Positions 1-10,649 of a stretch of 64,000 bases of DNA are shown one piece after another. The stretch comes from Boswellia sacra (taxonomy: Eukaryota; Streptophyta; Magnoliopsida; Sapindales; Burseraceae): NCBI GenBank assembly GCA_013180625.2, contig SNVD02016092.1, forward strand, positions 1,116,001 to 1,180,000. Direction: 5' to 3'. The notes beneath the pieces were generated by a model. The model saw only the letters and a program-made list of their open reading frames with translations. It ran no database searches and was not told where the DNA came from. How positions within the stretch are numbered: the stretch's first letter is position 1; every line of letters starts with the position of its first letter. The translations under genes were made by a program, and so were the position numbers.

Positions 1-1035
1 TTCCTGACCTCTTTGAAGAAGAGGACATTGTATATGCTTCAAAACTCAATGCAATAAAGAATAGTTTTGGTTACTTCTTTGATGTCTATCCTAATGGCAT
101 TGTGCATGATAATTCGCATTTCACTACCATATTTGACATAAACAACATTCAAACTCATGGCATTAATCTCGGTACAATTGAAAAACCCAAGAACATTTGC
201 ATTGCACTTGATACAACTCCTTAAGAAAGAGAGAAATTTGAAAATTATTAAAGAAACATGAAGAAGTCTTCGCCTAGTCCTATGATGACATGCCTGGAAT
301 CAACAGAAGTATTACTGAGCACACGATTCTGACGTATCCGTGCATGAAGTTAGTCAAGCAGAAGTTGAGAAGGTTGAGGTCGAAATGGGCTTTAAATGAT
401 CAAAGAGGAAGTCTCCAAGCAAATTGAAGCCAGGTTTCTAGATGTGGTGAAGTATCCATAATGGTTAGCCAACATTGTGTCAACGCCAAAGAAGGATAGA
501 ATCCAAATGTGTGTAGATTATCGAGATTTGAGCAAGGATCACCAAAGGATGACTTTCCTTTGCCTCACATTAATGTGTTAGTAGACAATGCTGCAGCTAG
601 TGTGATGTTCTCCTTTGTAGATGGGTTTTCTAGTTACAACTAGATAATGATGGCCAATGAAGACAAGATGAAAACGACCTTCATTACACAATGAAAAACC
701 TATTACTATAAGGTGATGCCCTTTAGGTTGAAGAATTGCAAGCGCAACATGCCAACAAATTGCGACAACACTGTTTCATGACATGATGCATAAGGAGATA
801 GAAGTTAATGTAGATAACATGATGGTGAACTCCAAGACTCGAGAAGGTCACTTTGAAGCTTTAGACAAATTCCTAAAAAGGGTGAAGAAGTATAAGCTAC
901 AACTTAATCCAAAAAAGAATATCTTTGGAGTCGCCTTAGGATGTGCGTAGAGGTAGATCTATACAAGGTTAAGGCAATTATAGAGATGCTGTTGCCCAAG
1001 ACAAAAAAAGAAGTTAGAGGGTTTCTTAGGATGCA
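1..1035 (+). pseudogene. Element A linker and reverse transcriptase, decayed
   Basis: The frame reads as the linker that precedes RT in the element (NSFGYFFDVYPNGIVHDN near 58-110; its counterpart in B is at 13576-14036 on the - strand). RT follows with the block VCVDYRDLS near 509-535 and DFPLPHIN near 549-575. The catalytic YVDD box should lie at 801-824 but reads NVDN, so the second aspartate is Asn and the enzyme would be dead. Stop codons (for example after SSYN near 640) and several frameshifts interrupt it. Near 1030 about 75 bases present in B are missing, joining RT to the RNase H block. Role in an intact copy: copying element RNA into DNA inside the virus-like particle. Confidence 0.8.
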
Positions 1036-1045
1036 CTGATGTGAA

Positions 1046-1535
1046 ATGATCAGTTTCGATAAGCATTTGAGTAGATTAAGAAGTACTTGTAGAATCCGTT
1101 AGTTTTGAGACCACCAAAACCTAACAAGATTCTGATTCTCTACTTGGCTTTTAAGGAGGAGGCCATAGGTGCTATGTTGGCACAAAAAGGTGAGAATGGC
1201 ATAAAACATGCTATTTATTATCTTAGCAAGAAGTTGCTACCATACGAGATGAAGTGCAACTACGTGGAGAAGACGTGGTTAGCCATGGTATGGCTTTCAA
1301 AGGCATTATTTTTAGCCTTATAAGATCAAGGCTATCTGGAAGGAGGATCCAATGAAATATCTTTATGAAGCACCATCTTTGGTGGGAAAGCTAGCAAGAC
1401 GGCTAATCTAGTTGCCAGAATTTGACATTGAGTATGTCACCAAGAAGGTGGTGAAAGGAAGACTATTTATAGAATTTTTGGCAATAAATCCAGTCGACAA
1501 TGATAAACCATGGGAAATGGATTTTCCAAATGAAC
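1046..1535 (+). pseudogene. Element A RNase H domain, decayed
   Basis: The open stretch at 1105-1323 reads LRPPKPNKILILYLAF followed by GAMLAQ and IYYLSKKLLPYE. This is the typical RNase H region after a Ty3/gypsy RT and matches residue for residue the intact block of element B (12347-13093, - strand). A frameshift near 1320 interrupts it. The reading resumes with DPMKYLYEAPSLVGKLAR and EFDIEYVTKKVVK to about 1535. In-frame stops at the start (QFR*AFE) confirm it is a relic. Family role: removal of the RNA strand of the RNA-DNA hybrid during reverse transcription. Confidence 0.8.
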
Positions 1536-1567
1536 ATCTAGGGGTAATCTCAATAGTGGGATGAAGA

Positions 1568-1742
1568 ATGTTCTTCGATCGAGCTGTCAATAGAAACGGT
1601 GCTAAAATAGGAGTTATTCTAGTCTCACTAACTAAAGAAGTCATTCCCTTCGCTAAAAAGCTAGAGTTTAGGGTCACTAATAATATGGCTGAGTACAAAG
1701 CTTGTGCTTATAGGCTAGAAATTGTGATTGCAATAGGCATGG
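1568..1742 (+). pseudogene. Element A second (archaeal-type) RNase H, truncated by a deletion
   Basis: The frame reads MFFDRAVNRNGAKIGVIL then FAKKLEFRVTNNMAEYKA, the hallmark first half of the archaeal/plant-type RNase H that Tat elements carry in addition to the normal RNase H (FDG...NG.G and TNN.AEY.A motifs). At about 1742 it jumps into integrase core sequence. Compared with element B, the rest of this domain, the zinc-binding part of the integrase and the intervening bases are missing. The join lies in a short stretch similar on both sides (GGCATGGATATGTGG against the B sequence around 11363-11385), which suggests deletion by end joining. Confidence 0.8.
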
Positions 1743-2478
1743 ATATGTGGTGTAGCGATTGACTACTTCTCCAAATGGATAGAAGCTGAGTACTATAGTA
1801 AACTGGGGGTAAAGCAGATAGTAAAGTTCGTTGAAAAGAATATCCTATGCAGATTTGGAGTGTCATATCATGTCGTGACTGACAATGGGTTTCATTTCTA
1901 GGTTGAGGCTAGAGCCTTCCTTTGAGAAATATGGAATTAAACACCATATATCATCTCCCTAGTGGCCACAAGCGAATGGAGCTATAGAAGCGGCCAATAA
2001 GAGCATCAAGAAGATGTTAGCTAAGATGGTGCAGACATACAATGATTGGGTAGAGAAGCTATTGTTTGTGTTATGGGGTTATAGAACAACACCCAGAAGT
2101 TTGACAAGCATGACACCCTTCACATTTGTTTATGGTTTAGAAGCAGTCCTCCCAATTGAGATAGAAATAAAAATAGCAAGGTTTTTTATAGAAGCAAAAA
2201 CTCCTGAGGGGGAGTGGATTCATAATAAATGTGAACAGTTAGCTTTGATTGATGAAAAAGAATTAAGGTTAGGTATCATATGCAACTATAATAGAAATGG
2301 GTTGCTCAAGCCTTTAACAAGAATAAAGATAAGAAAGTTCAAAGAAGGGGAATTGGTCCTTAAAAAAGTGAGGCCAGTGGTGTTTGATATGATAAGGAAG
2401 TTCAAGCCCAACTGGGAGGGCCTATTCCTTATGACGAAGGGGGCTTTCATCCTGTCAGAGTGTTTACTGAGCCTATGA
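1743..2478 (+). pseudogene. Element A integrase core and C-terminal part, decayed
   Basis: The core begins AIDYFSKWIEAE and continues FGVSYHVVTDNG, holding the first two aspartates of the D,D-35-E triad, with frame changes in between. The C-terminal part at 2014-2478 is open for 154 codons and contains LLFVLWGYRTTPRS and FVYGLEAVLPIEIEI, the usual wording of Tat/Ty3 integrases after the catalytic Glu. It continues through a basic stretch to KFKPNWEG. The zinc-binding N-terminal part is deleted. Role when intact: insertion of the cDNA into host DNA. Confidence 0.8.
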
Positions 2479-2681
2479 AGATGGACAAGCTAAACAAATA
2501 CTATGTGTGAAAAGAATAACAAAAAAGAAAAAAAGAGAAAAAAAAATGAGAGAAAAATAATTAATCAAAAAACAAGAAATGATTGATTAATGACAGAAGT
2601 TGTCTTATTGTGCACATATTGCTCGAAGAACAAATGATTGCACTTTTATTAATGAAATGAAATTATTTGGAAACAAATATG

Positions 2682-2686
2682 CCTTT
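2682..2686. repeat. Target site duplication of element B, left copy (CCTTT)
   Basis: CCTTT stands directly before the LTR end at 2687 and again directly after the other LTR at 19890-19894. Removing B and one copy restores the element A sequence GCCTTTTGAAAT, which is also present in B's own equivalent region. This proves the borders of B. Confidence 0.85.
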
Positions 2687-4656
2687 TATGAAGGGGGCTT
2701 TCATCTTGTCAGAGCGTTTGCGACCATGACACTGTGCCAAAGCCTGTTTCAAGACTTAAGCGAATACAAACAAGCCATGGACACGTCTAGAGAAAGGACT
2801 CGCCACCCAATTATTCAATTGGGAATGAATAAGGGCAATTAGATCCCTCGCTTCGGGACCTAAACTATCCTCATCCCTTCATAGATAGGTTTAGGAAGTT
2901 AGTTACGAGTCAGTCGACCTGCCCAGATGTAAATCCAGCCTCCACTTGGGAAATACCAAATAGAAATATCTCGTATTGTTACTTAGTCCGCTTAACATTA
3001 TTCGTTTTATGCAGATAATTCCTTTTTTATCTTTGTTAGGCATGTGAAGTGATTATTCAATAAATGACAGCTGTATATTCATACAAAGAAAGAGGAAGGA
3101 GAATGGATTACATTTCCTTTCAAACATGGGGGAATGGGAAAGGATTACAACAATTGTTATTCAACAATAAAGTAAACTCTATATTTCATTGATACAATCC
3201 ATCGTATATATCATAGGTATTCAAGTTGAGACTCGATAGATAATGAATTCTTCGGCATCATTTGTGAGTCTATTCAATGTCCATCAAGTCTCTACATACA
3301 TATTCATGTTATTCAAGTATTCATTCTAAATGATGATCCCTCACCATCAATATAAGTCCACCATCACTTCATGGCATCATACAATCACACCTCTAATCAT
3401 GATATATTCATACAATCATAAAAAATCAAACAAATCCATAATCTAATATCATGGCATTCTAGCCTAGATTTTGATAAATTCTACCATGGCAATTCTACCT
3501 ATAACTATTCTACCATAACTCATATCGAGTATCATGGCATTTCTAGGCTAAAACATGATTCTCATGGCTTATTCTAGCCTAAACATGGCATCCATGGCAT
3601 ATTCTAGCCTAATTCAAACATCCAACATCAATCATGGCGTTCAAAGGCAAAACGATAATTCTCACCTATTCTATGCTATTTCCTAGCAGTCATCAAAGCA
3701 AATACATTTTTCGATCATGATTCCAATCATGTGCCTTTAAGCATGATTCTAGACAAGTTCTTCTAGTCATGATTCTAAGCATTCACAAAGAAAATAAATT
3801 CATAAGAAAAAGGGAGGATTGTAGACTTACCTCGACATGCTTATCCATCTTGCATAACATATTGGGTTAGAATAATTCATAATAGCCCTAAACATGATCC
3901 TACGCATAAAAACCCTAAACATGCTTTTTTTAAGCAAGAAAACTAAAAGAGGATAGGAGGGAGGAGAGAATTCTGCTCTCAAGACGCACCCTTTTCAGGT
4001 CTAGAGCAATAAAACGCCTTAAAAAATATTTATACTGAAAAAGACTTCTTGAATTCTCAAGTTTGTCCTCAAGAGGGAGAAGAGATGATTGTATTTGACA
4101 ATCGGCGTGTATTACAAAGTGAGAGGAGGGGGGTTTATATAGGAGAGGGGTGCAGACGAAAAAGGAAGTTTTTCAAGCTAATTTTCAAAAATAACCTAAG
4201 AAGGGTCGGGCGGCCATCCCCAAACAGTCGGGTGGCATCTGATGGATGCCTGACCATTGGCAAATAGCCAGACTACTGTCTGATCGTTAGGTGACTGTCT
4301 GATGTCTGGCTGGTCAATTTCTCGTAGCCCTTTTCCATTTTTGTCATCCTTTGATGCAGTCCTTTCAGACCTTCGTTCCTTCAATCATGCATAACTTCTT
4401 AACTTTAACTCCGATTTATGATCTGTAAATTCCTACAAAAACTAGACATTTGTATCTTTGCAAAGATATATGATTTATCATCAGATTCCTCTTACATTAA
4501 TTTATGTGATTTTTCAAATTCATATGTTAGTTTTCAAAGCTCTTCACCAGCTCCTTCTCACCCTTCGCTTCCTGGCCTCCTAGGGAATTTCGGTCATTTT
4601 TTTACTCAAGATTCATCTTCATTTCATCATCGAGCCTAAAAAACTTAGTCTCTATA
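2687..4656 (-). repeat. Element B 3' LTR
   Basis: 1970 bases, aligning end to end with 17920-19889. On the - strand it starts TATAGAGAC (5' LTR: TGTAGACAC) and ends ATTCATA. Other family copies end ATTCACA, so the original ends were TG...CA. A TATA box sits at 4134-4141 on the - strand. Around 3450-3620 the LTR holds degenerate short repeats built on ATGGCAT and TTCTAGCCTA. Near 4200-4310 it holds a GC-richer cluster of GGCCA/CTGACTG-like motifs. Confidence 0.85.
4134..4141 (-). promoter_or_regulatory. TATA box of element B 3' LTR
   Basis: TATATAAA on the - strand, followed by a CCCCCCT stretch. The same arrangement occurs in the 5' LTR at 19393-19400 and in the LTRs of A and D. Confidence 0.6.
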
Positions 4657-4672
4657 GCTTACCCCCTACTAT
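4657..4672 (-). other. Element B polypurine tract
   Basis: On the - strand the bases directly before the LTR read AGTAGGGGGTAAGC, the purine-rich primer site for plus-strand DNA synthesis, in the expected position. Confidence 0.6.
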
Positions 4673-4799
4673 GGGGAGGTTTATGAGACATAAATGTCCA
4701 CAAAGTACTCTTACTTTGTCTTTTTTCTTCCATCTCAACATCTTCGACTTTGTCCTCCTTCTTTCAGACTTTCTCATCAGCTCTCTCTCTTCTTCTATT

Positions 4800-5075
4800 C
4801 CCATGAAAAGATGCACCCATTTGAGTGCTAATGTGCCTTTCTAAGGGCGAATGTATCCGTTCAAGGGCCAATGTGTCCATTTAAGGGCGAATCTGCCCGT
4901 TTAAGGGCTGGTGTGCCTATCCAAGGTGGGCGTGTCCATCCAAAGGCGAACATGCCTATCTAAAGTGAGTGTGCCCATCTAAGGGTGGATGTGCCAATTC
5001 ATGGGTTAAGATGCCCTTCCAACGGTGAATGTGCCTATTTAAGACAGATGTGCCCATTTAAGGGCTAGAAAGCAT
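4800..5075. repeat. Minisatellite in element B 3' region (about 20-24 bp units)
   Basis: About a dozen degenerate units of the type CCCATTTAAGGGCGAATGTG follow each other. The counterpart in element A at 25195-25372 has the same units in the opposite orientation, so the array belongs to the family and predates both insertions. No reading frame uses it. Confidence 0.75.
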
Positions 5076-5084
5076 CCTTACGAT

Positions 5085-5345
5085 GCTTACAATAAAACAC
5101 TCTTCAGTGCACCTATTTCTTAGGATTTTTTATAGTTATCAGTGCACCTACTACTCAGGGTTTCATAAAATTCTTCAGTGTACCTCTTCTTAGGGTTTGT
5201 GTTTCTAAGGGCTTAAAACACTCTTAAGTGCACCTACTTCTTAGGACTTTTAATACTCTTTAATGCGCCTCTGCTTAGGGCTTGCGCCTGTTCTAAGGGC
5301 TTAAAAACACTCTTAAGTGCACCTACTTCTTAGGTTTTCCTTCTA
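5085..5345. repeat. Second tandem repeat in element B 3' region
   Basis: Four to five units of about 50-70 bp share the core ACTCTTAAGTGCACCTACTT followed by CTTAGGG. Element A has the matching array at 24770-25170 (inverted). With the array at 4800-5075 it fills the space between the antisense PMD gene and the 3' LTR. Confidence 0.75.
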
Positions 5346-6094
5346 ATGCATGCCCATCGGGAAAACTTCTATCATATACTATTTTACGATCTTTAGACCT
5401 TCTTATTCTTTGAGCCTTCGACTGAGTATTCTTCATTCATATTTGATCTCTTCAGATTTTGCATTCCTTGGGTTTCATGCCCTTCTTATGAGTATTCTTC
5501 ACGCTTCCGTAGTCTACTTTAGATTTTGTATTCAATGGGTTTCATGCTCAAGCTTATATTCTTGATTCTTTTCAATCCACTAGAGAAAGTCTTCTGATTT
5601 ATCATGTTCTGACATTCTTCATTCTCGACTTCTCTTGCATTCACCATTCTCTTCACTAAGGAGTTTCAGATTCTTGGACTTATTATAGATTCTTCCATTT
5701 GTCTTTACAAGTTCCTGCAGAATTCAAAATTTCTTGATGATGTAAAATCAATTCAAATATTTACCTCGTTTGGTGTGTTCTTCAACAAATTACTTTTTAG
5801 TATATGTAGGAATTCTTCCATGTGATTCTAATTGAAGATTCTATTTACTGAGGTCTTTCTTCTTTCCTTGTGACTTGCTAAATCATTGCCATGGTCAAGC
5901 ACTAGTCACTGACTTCATCATAAATGTCTTATGGTCGATGAAGAATTTCCTTTTCTCTCTTTTTCTTTTTTTCCTTCTTTCTTTGTCTCTTCTCTCTCTT
6001 CTTTTTTCTTTTTTCTCTCTCTTTTCTTTTTTCTTCTCTTTTATGTTCTCTTTCTTTCTTGTTTTCTTTTCTATCCTTCCTATTAGGCCCCTTA
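5346..6094. other. Element B 3' region without genes, with a pyrimidine-only run
   Basis: I see no coding sequence. From about 5945 to 6075 the + strand is almost purely C and T (TTTCTCT-type simple sequence), that is, homopurine in the sense strand of B. Element A has the same tract at 23995-24200. Basic or Phe/Leu/Ser-rich reading frames over it are products of the simple sequence. Confidence 0.6.
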
Positions 6095-6215
6095 TTTAGA
6101 GGATGGCCAGTCGGCCATTTGATTGTCGCTTGGCTATCTGATCGTCGCCTGGTGGTTAGTAAACAATTGCCCAACTGTTTGACTACTGGCCGATGGTTGA
6201 GGGCCTCGATAAAGC
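6095..6215 (+). promoter_or_regulatory. GC-richer motif cluster upstream of the antisense PMD gene
   Basis: This is a cluster of short related words (GGCCAGTCGGCCA, TTGGCTATCTGATCG, ACTACTGGCCGATGG) in both orientations. Similar clusters lie in the LTRs (4200-4310, 19460-19555, 25790-25925, 43340-43450), upstream of the second antisense gene (8770-8905) and at the same place in element A (23850-23980). The position 130-250 bases ahead of the PMD start suggests a promoter role for the antisense gene. That role is inference. Confidence 0.4.
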
Positions 6216-6350
6216 CCGCTCATCCTTTCGCACCTTCATTTGCGCAGAACTTCTTCATTTTACATCTGATTCGCTCTCGATTTTTTTTTCTACATGTTCA
6301 TCTCAGCTTCTTCTTTCTAATGGTGGCATCCAGTCAGTCTTGACCTAAAC

Positions 6351-8466
6351 ATGATTGATTTAGTATGTAAATCGACATTGAGGGATCTTTCAAAGAATCA
6401 GGAGGTGCCAGTTGTGTACAACGTGTCTCCTCATATAATCAACTTGGTACGTAATTCCTTCATCCTTTTCTACCCTTATTGAATTTGTTTAGGTCTGTTT
6501 TCATGTAGAGACTTCAATTTCTTGCTCTAGGACTATCATGAGAATAGGATGTGTGTGGCGTTTTCTGGAGCCCATAGTTGGTTCTTAGAGATAGGAAATG
6601 ATGTAGTTAGGAGAAGGATCATCGATATCAGATTCTATGAGTTTATTACTTGTCTTCCACGTGCTAAGCGGTACACCGATTGTGTGAGAGGTGGATGGAT
6701 ACGACCCACACATTCCATCTTCCGTTTGGTGAGATAACGATTATGCCTTTGGACATTGCTGCCTTGACTGGTCTTCCATGCAGTGATGAGTCAATTCCTA
6801 TTAAAGCTTGTATTACAATTTGACAGATCAGCATACATTGATTAAGGACCTTCTTCGATGTAAAGTGAAGGTCAAGAGCAATGTTTCCATTCGATATGCT
6901 CCCCTGCATGAATATTGGAAATAGAGGTCCAATTTGACTTCAGTTGAAGTGGACGAGTTTACTTGCAGCTTCATAATTTATCTTCTTGGTACGATGCTTT
7001 TCGCCAATGCATCGAACACCACTGCTTTGACTTTAATTCCTGCCCTCTAGGATCTTGATAGAGTGAAATATTTTGACTAGAGTGGCGTTGCTCTCAGTCA
7101 GCTATGTTTTGGCTTAAATAAGCTTGTTGAGGCATTGTTAGGGTTCTTGGATCTGTTGCACTTATTGAGGTAGTTTTTTTCTTTTTCATACCTTCGTGTT
7201 TTAGCTTCATGACTTCCATTTCTAATTCTGTACCATCCATGATAGATGTGACTGTACGAGTTAGCATTCCTGCCATCTCCATTTCCCACTAGTGAGGATT
7301 TTTCTTCTCCTTGAATGATGAGAAGGGCTACATGTTGTGAAAAGCTTGAGAGATCTCATGAGCTAGACTTCTTTCGTGACTACATTCACACATTGACTTG
7401 GGACAAGGTAACAAAGAAATTATAGTTAGTATTTCATTTTTACCATACTCTTATCATGTCTTTTTTTATTCTTTTGCAGATTCATTCTAAGTGGTGGGGA
7501 ACCGAGGTATACCGGTTCGCAGCTATGAGAATTGCTGCCCTCTTCAACTTATACCGCATCCTCCTTCCTTGTGTGAATGGCATGATATGATATCTAGGAG
7601 ACTGTATGTGGGTTGGTTTGAAGGTCCAACACATTGTTTGATTCCTCCTTCGCCACCAATTTTAATGATTGATTCAACTAACGTGGCCATGGAACCAAAG
7701 GTATCGGACTACATGATTGGGTTTCACTTGAGTACCATCGAGTTCCCATTGATGTCGACTCCTTCTATTGACTGGGTTTGAGCTACCCTGTTATATACTA
7801 GGCCCGACCATTCCGCTGATGACACTTCTCATCCTTCGACGGTGTCTAGTCCCTTGGGTCATTCTTCTGTCCATTGTAGGAAGAGATCGAGAGCCTCCTC
7901 TATAGGCACTAGCACTTCGATTTCTTTTTCTGTAGTAGCTCAATAGCCACCTCCTCCGCCAACCTCTTCAGCTACCCTGACTGTTCTAGCCGGTCATGTG
8001 ATCGGTGATCTCCAGGCTTACCCTTGTAACATTGCCTACATGCGGGATGACAATGGGTGGATCCACAGTCACATGATCATCGAGGATCCGAATATGCCTA
8101 TTCCTTTCGTTCCATAAGACACCTCTTTGGTAAGTATCCTGACTGTTCACTTCTCAAATTCTCTATCATTTATCACTAATAGAAATGTAATGCAACACAG
8201 GTGCCATGATCTTCCATGGAGTGGGTTTTTCGCATGGCCGCTTTGTATGGATATGTCTTATAGATGTCTCACCAGTATTAGGTAAGGTGTCCTACTATAC
8301 TTCATGTATGCATGATTTATATCTCAATAGTTCTTCTAACTATATGATTCTCTTGCTTGGTCATATGGGTCATCAAGACGTTACTCATCTACAGCATGAG
8401 GTGGAGCGCCTTCAGGCTCAGGTCGCCGCTTTCTCTTTTGATATTGACAATGATGGTGATGCCTGA
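6351..8466 (+). pseudogene. Antisense plant mobile domain (PMD, MAIN-like) gene in element B, with introns
   Basis: This runs opposite to the element's gag-pol. A start codon at 6351 opens 32 codons that end exactly at a splice donor (6447). Exon 2 from 6509 contains FYEFITCLPRAK, then after a frameshift ERWMDTTHTFHLPFGEITI and ALTGLP, the signature of the plant mobile domain. Further on it reads FIIYLLGTMLFANAS and PALQDLDRVKYFDWSGVAL, also typical of the domain. Introns with GT/AG ends are at 6447-6508, 7408-7479 (exon after it begins IHSKWWGTEVYRF) and 8130-8200. The last exon ends in a short coiled coil (LQHEVERLQAQVAA) and a stop at 8464-8466. Stops and frameshifts make it a pseudogene. 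Known: PMD proteins occur as host genes (MAIN, MAIL1) and in transposons. Their biochemical role in elements is not settled. Confidence 0.75.
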
Positions 8467-8769
8467 GGACTGTCACCAACAACGTTCATTAGGATTTTTC
8501 TTTGCTTATTTTGGTCCCATGTATGAACTTTTATGATGTACAGTCAAATAAATTTCAAAGATTTAGTGAAACTTTTTTTATTTCTGATTCCATACATTTT
8601 GCGTATTGTACTGAATTTACATCCAAATTTATTCAAATTTGTTTCTACATCATCATTCATTCAATTCTGAATAAAACTACAAAATCTAGAAGTCGTGTGC
8701 TCAAAATCATCCATAGTTATGTATTCTAGAAGTCAAAGGATCGCACATGAGGAAGGCTTAATGGGCTGT

Positions 8770-8945
8770 GTAGCCCTAATGGCTGCTGCCCAACCATTAG
8801 ACTATTGGGAAGCTGTTTGACATTTGGGTCGCTATCTGACAGTTGGTTGGCTGTCATGCAACAACCAGTCGATAGTTAGATGGTTGGTCGATGATTCTCC
8901 CCTTTTTAATCTTGATATATGCACTATTTAAGTGTTGCTTCTTCT
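8770..8945 (+). promoter_or_regulatory. Putative promoter of the second antisense gene in element B
   Basis: A cluster of CTGTTTGAC / TTGGTTGGCTGTC / CAGTCGATAG words (8790-8905) like that in the LTRs is followed by a TATA-like TATTTAAG at 8934-8941. That is about 75 bases ahead of the ATG at 9016, with a pyrimidine-rich leader between. The layout is that of a plant core promoter. Function not shown. Confidence 0.4.
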
Positions 8946-9015
8946 TACTACTACGAACTTTTCTCTCGTTTCTCTCGTTTCTCATTTACATTAACATCTA
9001 TTCATGTCATTCAAC

Positions 9016-10331
9016 ATGTCTGAAGCTCCCCTCCAGATCCTCTAGCCTCCTCTAAGGCCTTTGAGGGACGAGGACTGGAAACGACTCGAGTCTATCGGCC
9101 TCTATCATCTAAAGTTCTTTCGTCACGTCAAGCTTGACAACCTTTTTCTAAAGGATTGTATAATCTTTTGGGATTCTCACGATCATATCTTTTGCTTCAA
9201 CGGGAAGGACCTTTGCCCTCCATATGAGGAATTCTCAGCCATACTTGATCACTACTCATCCAGTTCTGATTGCCTTATTCTTCCCACTATCTAGACACCA
9301 TCAGTAGCTAATCTTGCCCACTTCTTTGACTTCCCGATTTCCACCATGGACATTCATACTAGGGATGGTAGGGTAACATTATCCTCCATCATGCCTTTGC
9401 TTAGGATGATGGACAGGGCTTCATTTGGTTGGCTTTGCCTCTTCCAGTTCTACCTTCTTGCATAATTTTTACTAGTCTCGTTAGACGATTTTAGAGATCC
9501 GCATCTGCTGACCATCATTCCTCATATGGGTCTTGGTTTCACAACAGTTCCTTTGATTTTGGTTAAGATATTGATTAGGCTGGATCGTGTCAAGATTGAT
9601 CCAAGTCAGAGATTCAGTGGCAGTCTCCTACTTCTTCGGGTTTTTCTTATGTGATTCATCTTTTTTTTTAATGCTTCAACTTTGCCTAAGCCGCCCTTTT
9701 ATGGGTTTTCGACTTAGCCAGCTTGCCCTAATGTTTACCTGAGCTGTCTTTTTTAGGTTTTCAACTCAGCTAGCTCTTCTTTTATTTTTCTCATCCCTTA
9801 TTTTGCCTAAACTGCCCTTTTTTGGGTTTTCAGATTAGCAGGCTTGCCTTAATTATTGCCTAAGCCGCCATTTATAGGTTTCCAACTTAGCAGACTTTTT
9901 TGTTTTTTTACCTATCTTTATTTGTTTCTTTTTTTCAGATTTAGTTACAAGAGTGATTGTCTATTCTAGCACTGCCCAAACGGGATATTTCTCAGTACAG
10001 CCTCCCGTTTCATACAAGAAGGAGACTTGAGAGACATTCTTGTTGGATTGACTCACTTCAAGTCATGTGATTGCAAGAACGTAATCGCATGTGTGCCTTT
10101 AGCATGGTTAGAAGCAAAGAATTGTGGATTCACTGATTGGTTTCGATCCTGAAAGCCTATTTGCTCGTTACCTATAGTGTGTGCGAGACTCTTGGGCACA
10201 TCGCTCCATTGAGAGGAACCTATTCCACGATCCTACTTTTGAGACTGACGACCGAAACAAGCAAGGCGTGGCTAACCTTTCAAGCTTCCATTCTTGATCC
10301 TATTATTCAAAACAAAAAGTGCTGTGAGTGA
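9016..10331 (+). pseudogene. Second antisense gene in element B (DUF7745-like / PMD-associated protein), with a minisatellite intron
   Basis: The ATG at 9016 is followed in frame by PPLRPLRDEDWKRLESIG, then IIFWDSHDHIFCFNGKDLCP and YEEFSAIL. From memory the phrase FWD..H..F.FNG.xLCPT.EEFSAIL is shared by a large group of plant proteins (DUF7745-type) that occur beside or inside retroelements. One in-frame stop lies near codon 10 and others further on. An intron at 9640-9938 (donor GTTTTT, acceptor TTTTTCAG) contains the repeat array 9660-9905. The second exon reads LQE*LSILALPKRDISQYS onward. Element A has the same gene at 19960-21430 on the - strand, so gene and intron are ancestral to both. 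I do not know its function. Confidence 0.55.
9660..9905. repeat. Minisatellite inside the intron of the second antisense gene (element B)
   Basis: Three to four degenerate units contain GCCTAAGCCGCCCTTTTATG and GGGTTTTCGACTTAGC. The matching array in element A is 20525-20830. It lies wholly between the splice donor at 9640 and acceptor at 9938. Confidence 0.7.
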
Positions 10332-10649
10332 TACAGTGAGCCTATTCGTAGTCCGTCGAATAGGTAGAGGTGACGTTATTAGTTCCTTGATTGGCTTACA
10401 TGTTAAATGTTTCTTATCTGTTGTTATGCAAAAGAATAAGATATTTCAAAAGGCATATTTGATCCAAACAGTTTCATTTCATTAATAAAAGTACAATCTT
10501 TGTTCTTTGAACAATATGTGCACAATGATATAACTCCTGTCATTAATCAGCCATTTATGGTTTTCTGATTAATTATTTTTCCTCTCACTCTCTTATTATT
10601 ATTATTATTATTTTATTATAATTTTTTATATGTAATATTTCTTTAGCCT
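10332..10649. other. Element B spacer between integrase and antisense genes
   Basis: No gene seen. It aligns with element A 2479-2681 (inverted), including TTAATCAG and a stretch of ATT repeats near 10590-10615. Confidence 0.6.

Noticed and set aside
5929..6174. Lys/Arg/Glu-rich frame on the - strand and the matching + strand hydrophobic frames; likewise 23868-24143 (+) and 23957-24571 (-)
   Set aside because: They are translations of homopurine/homopyrimidine simple sequence. There is no domain, and codon choice follows the repeat.
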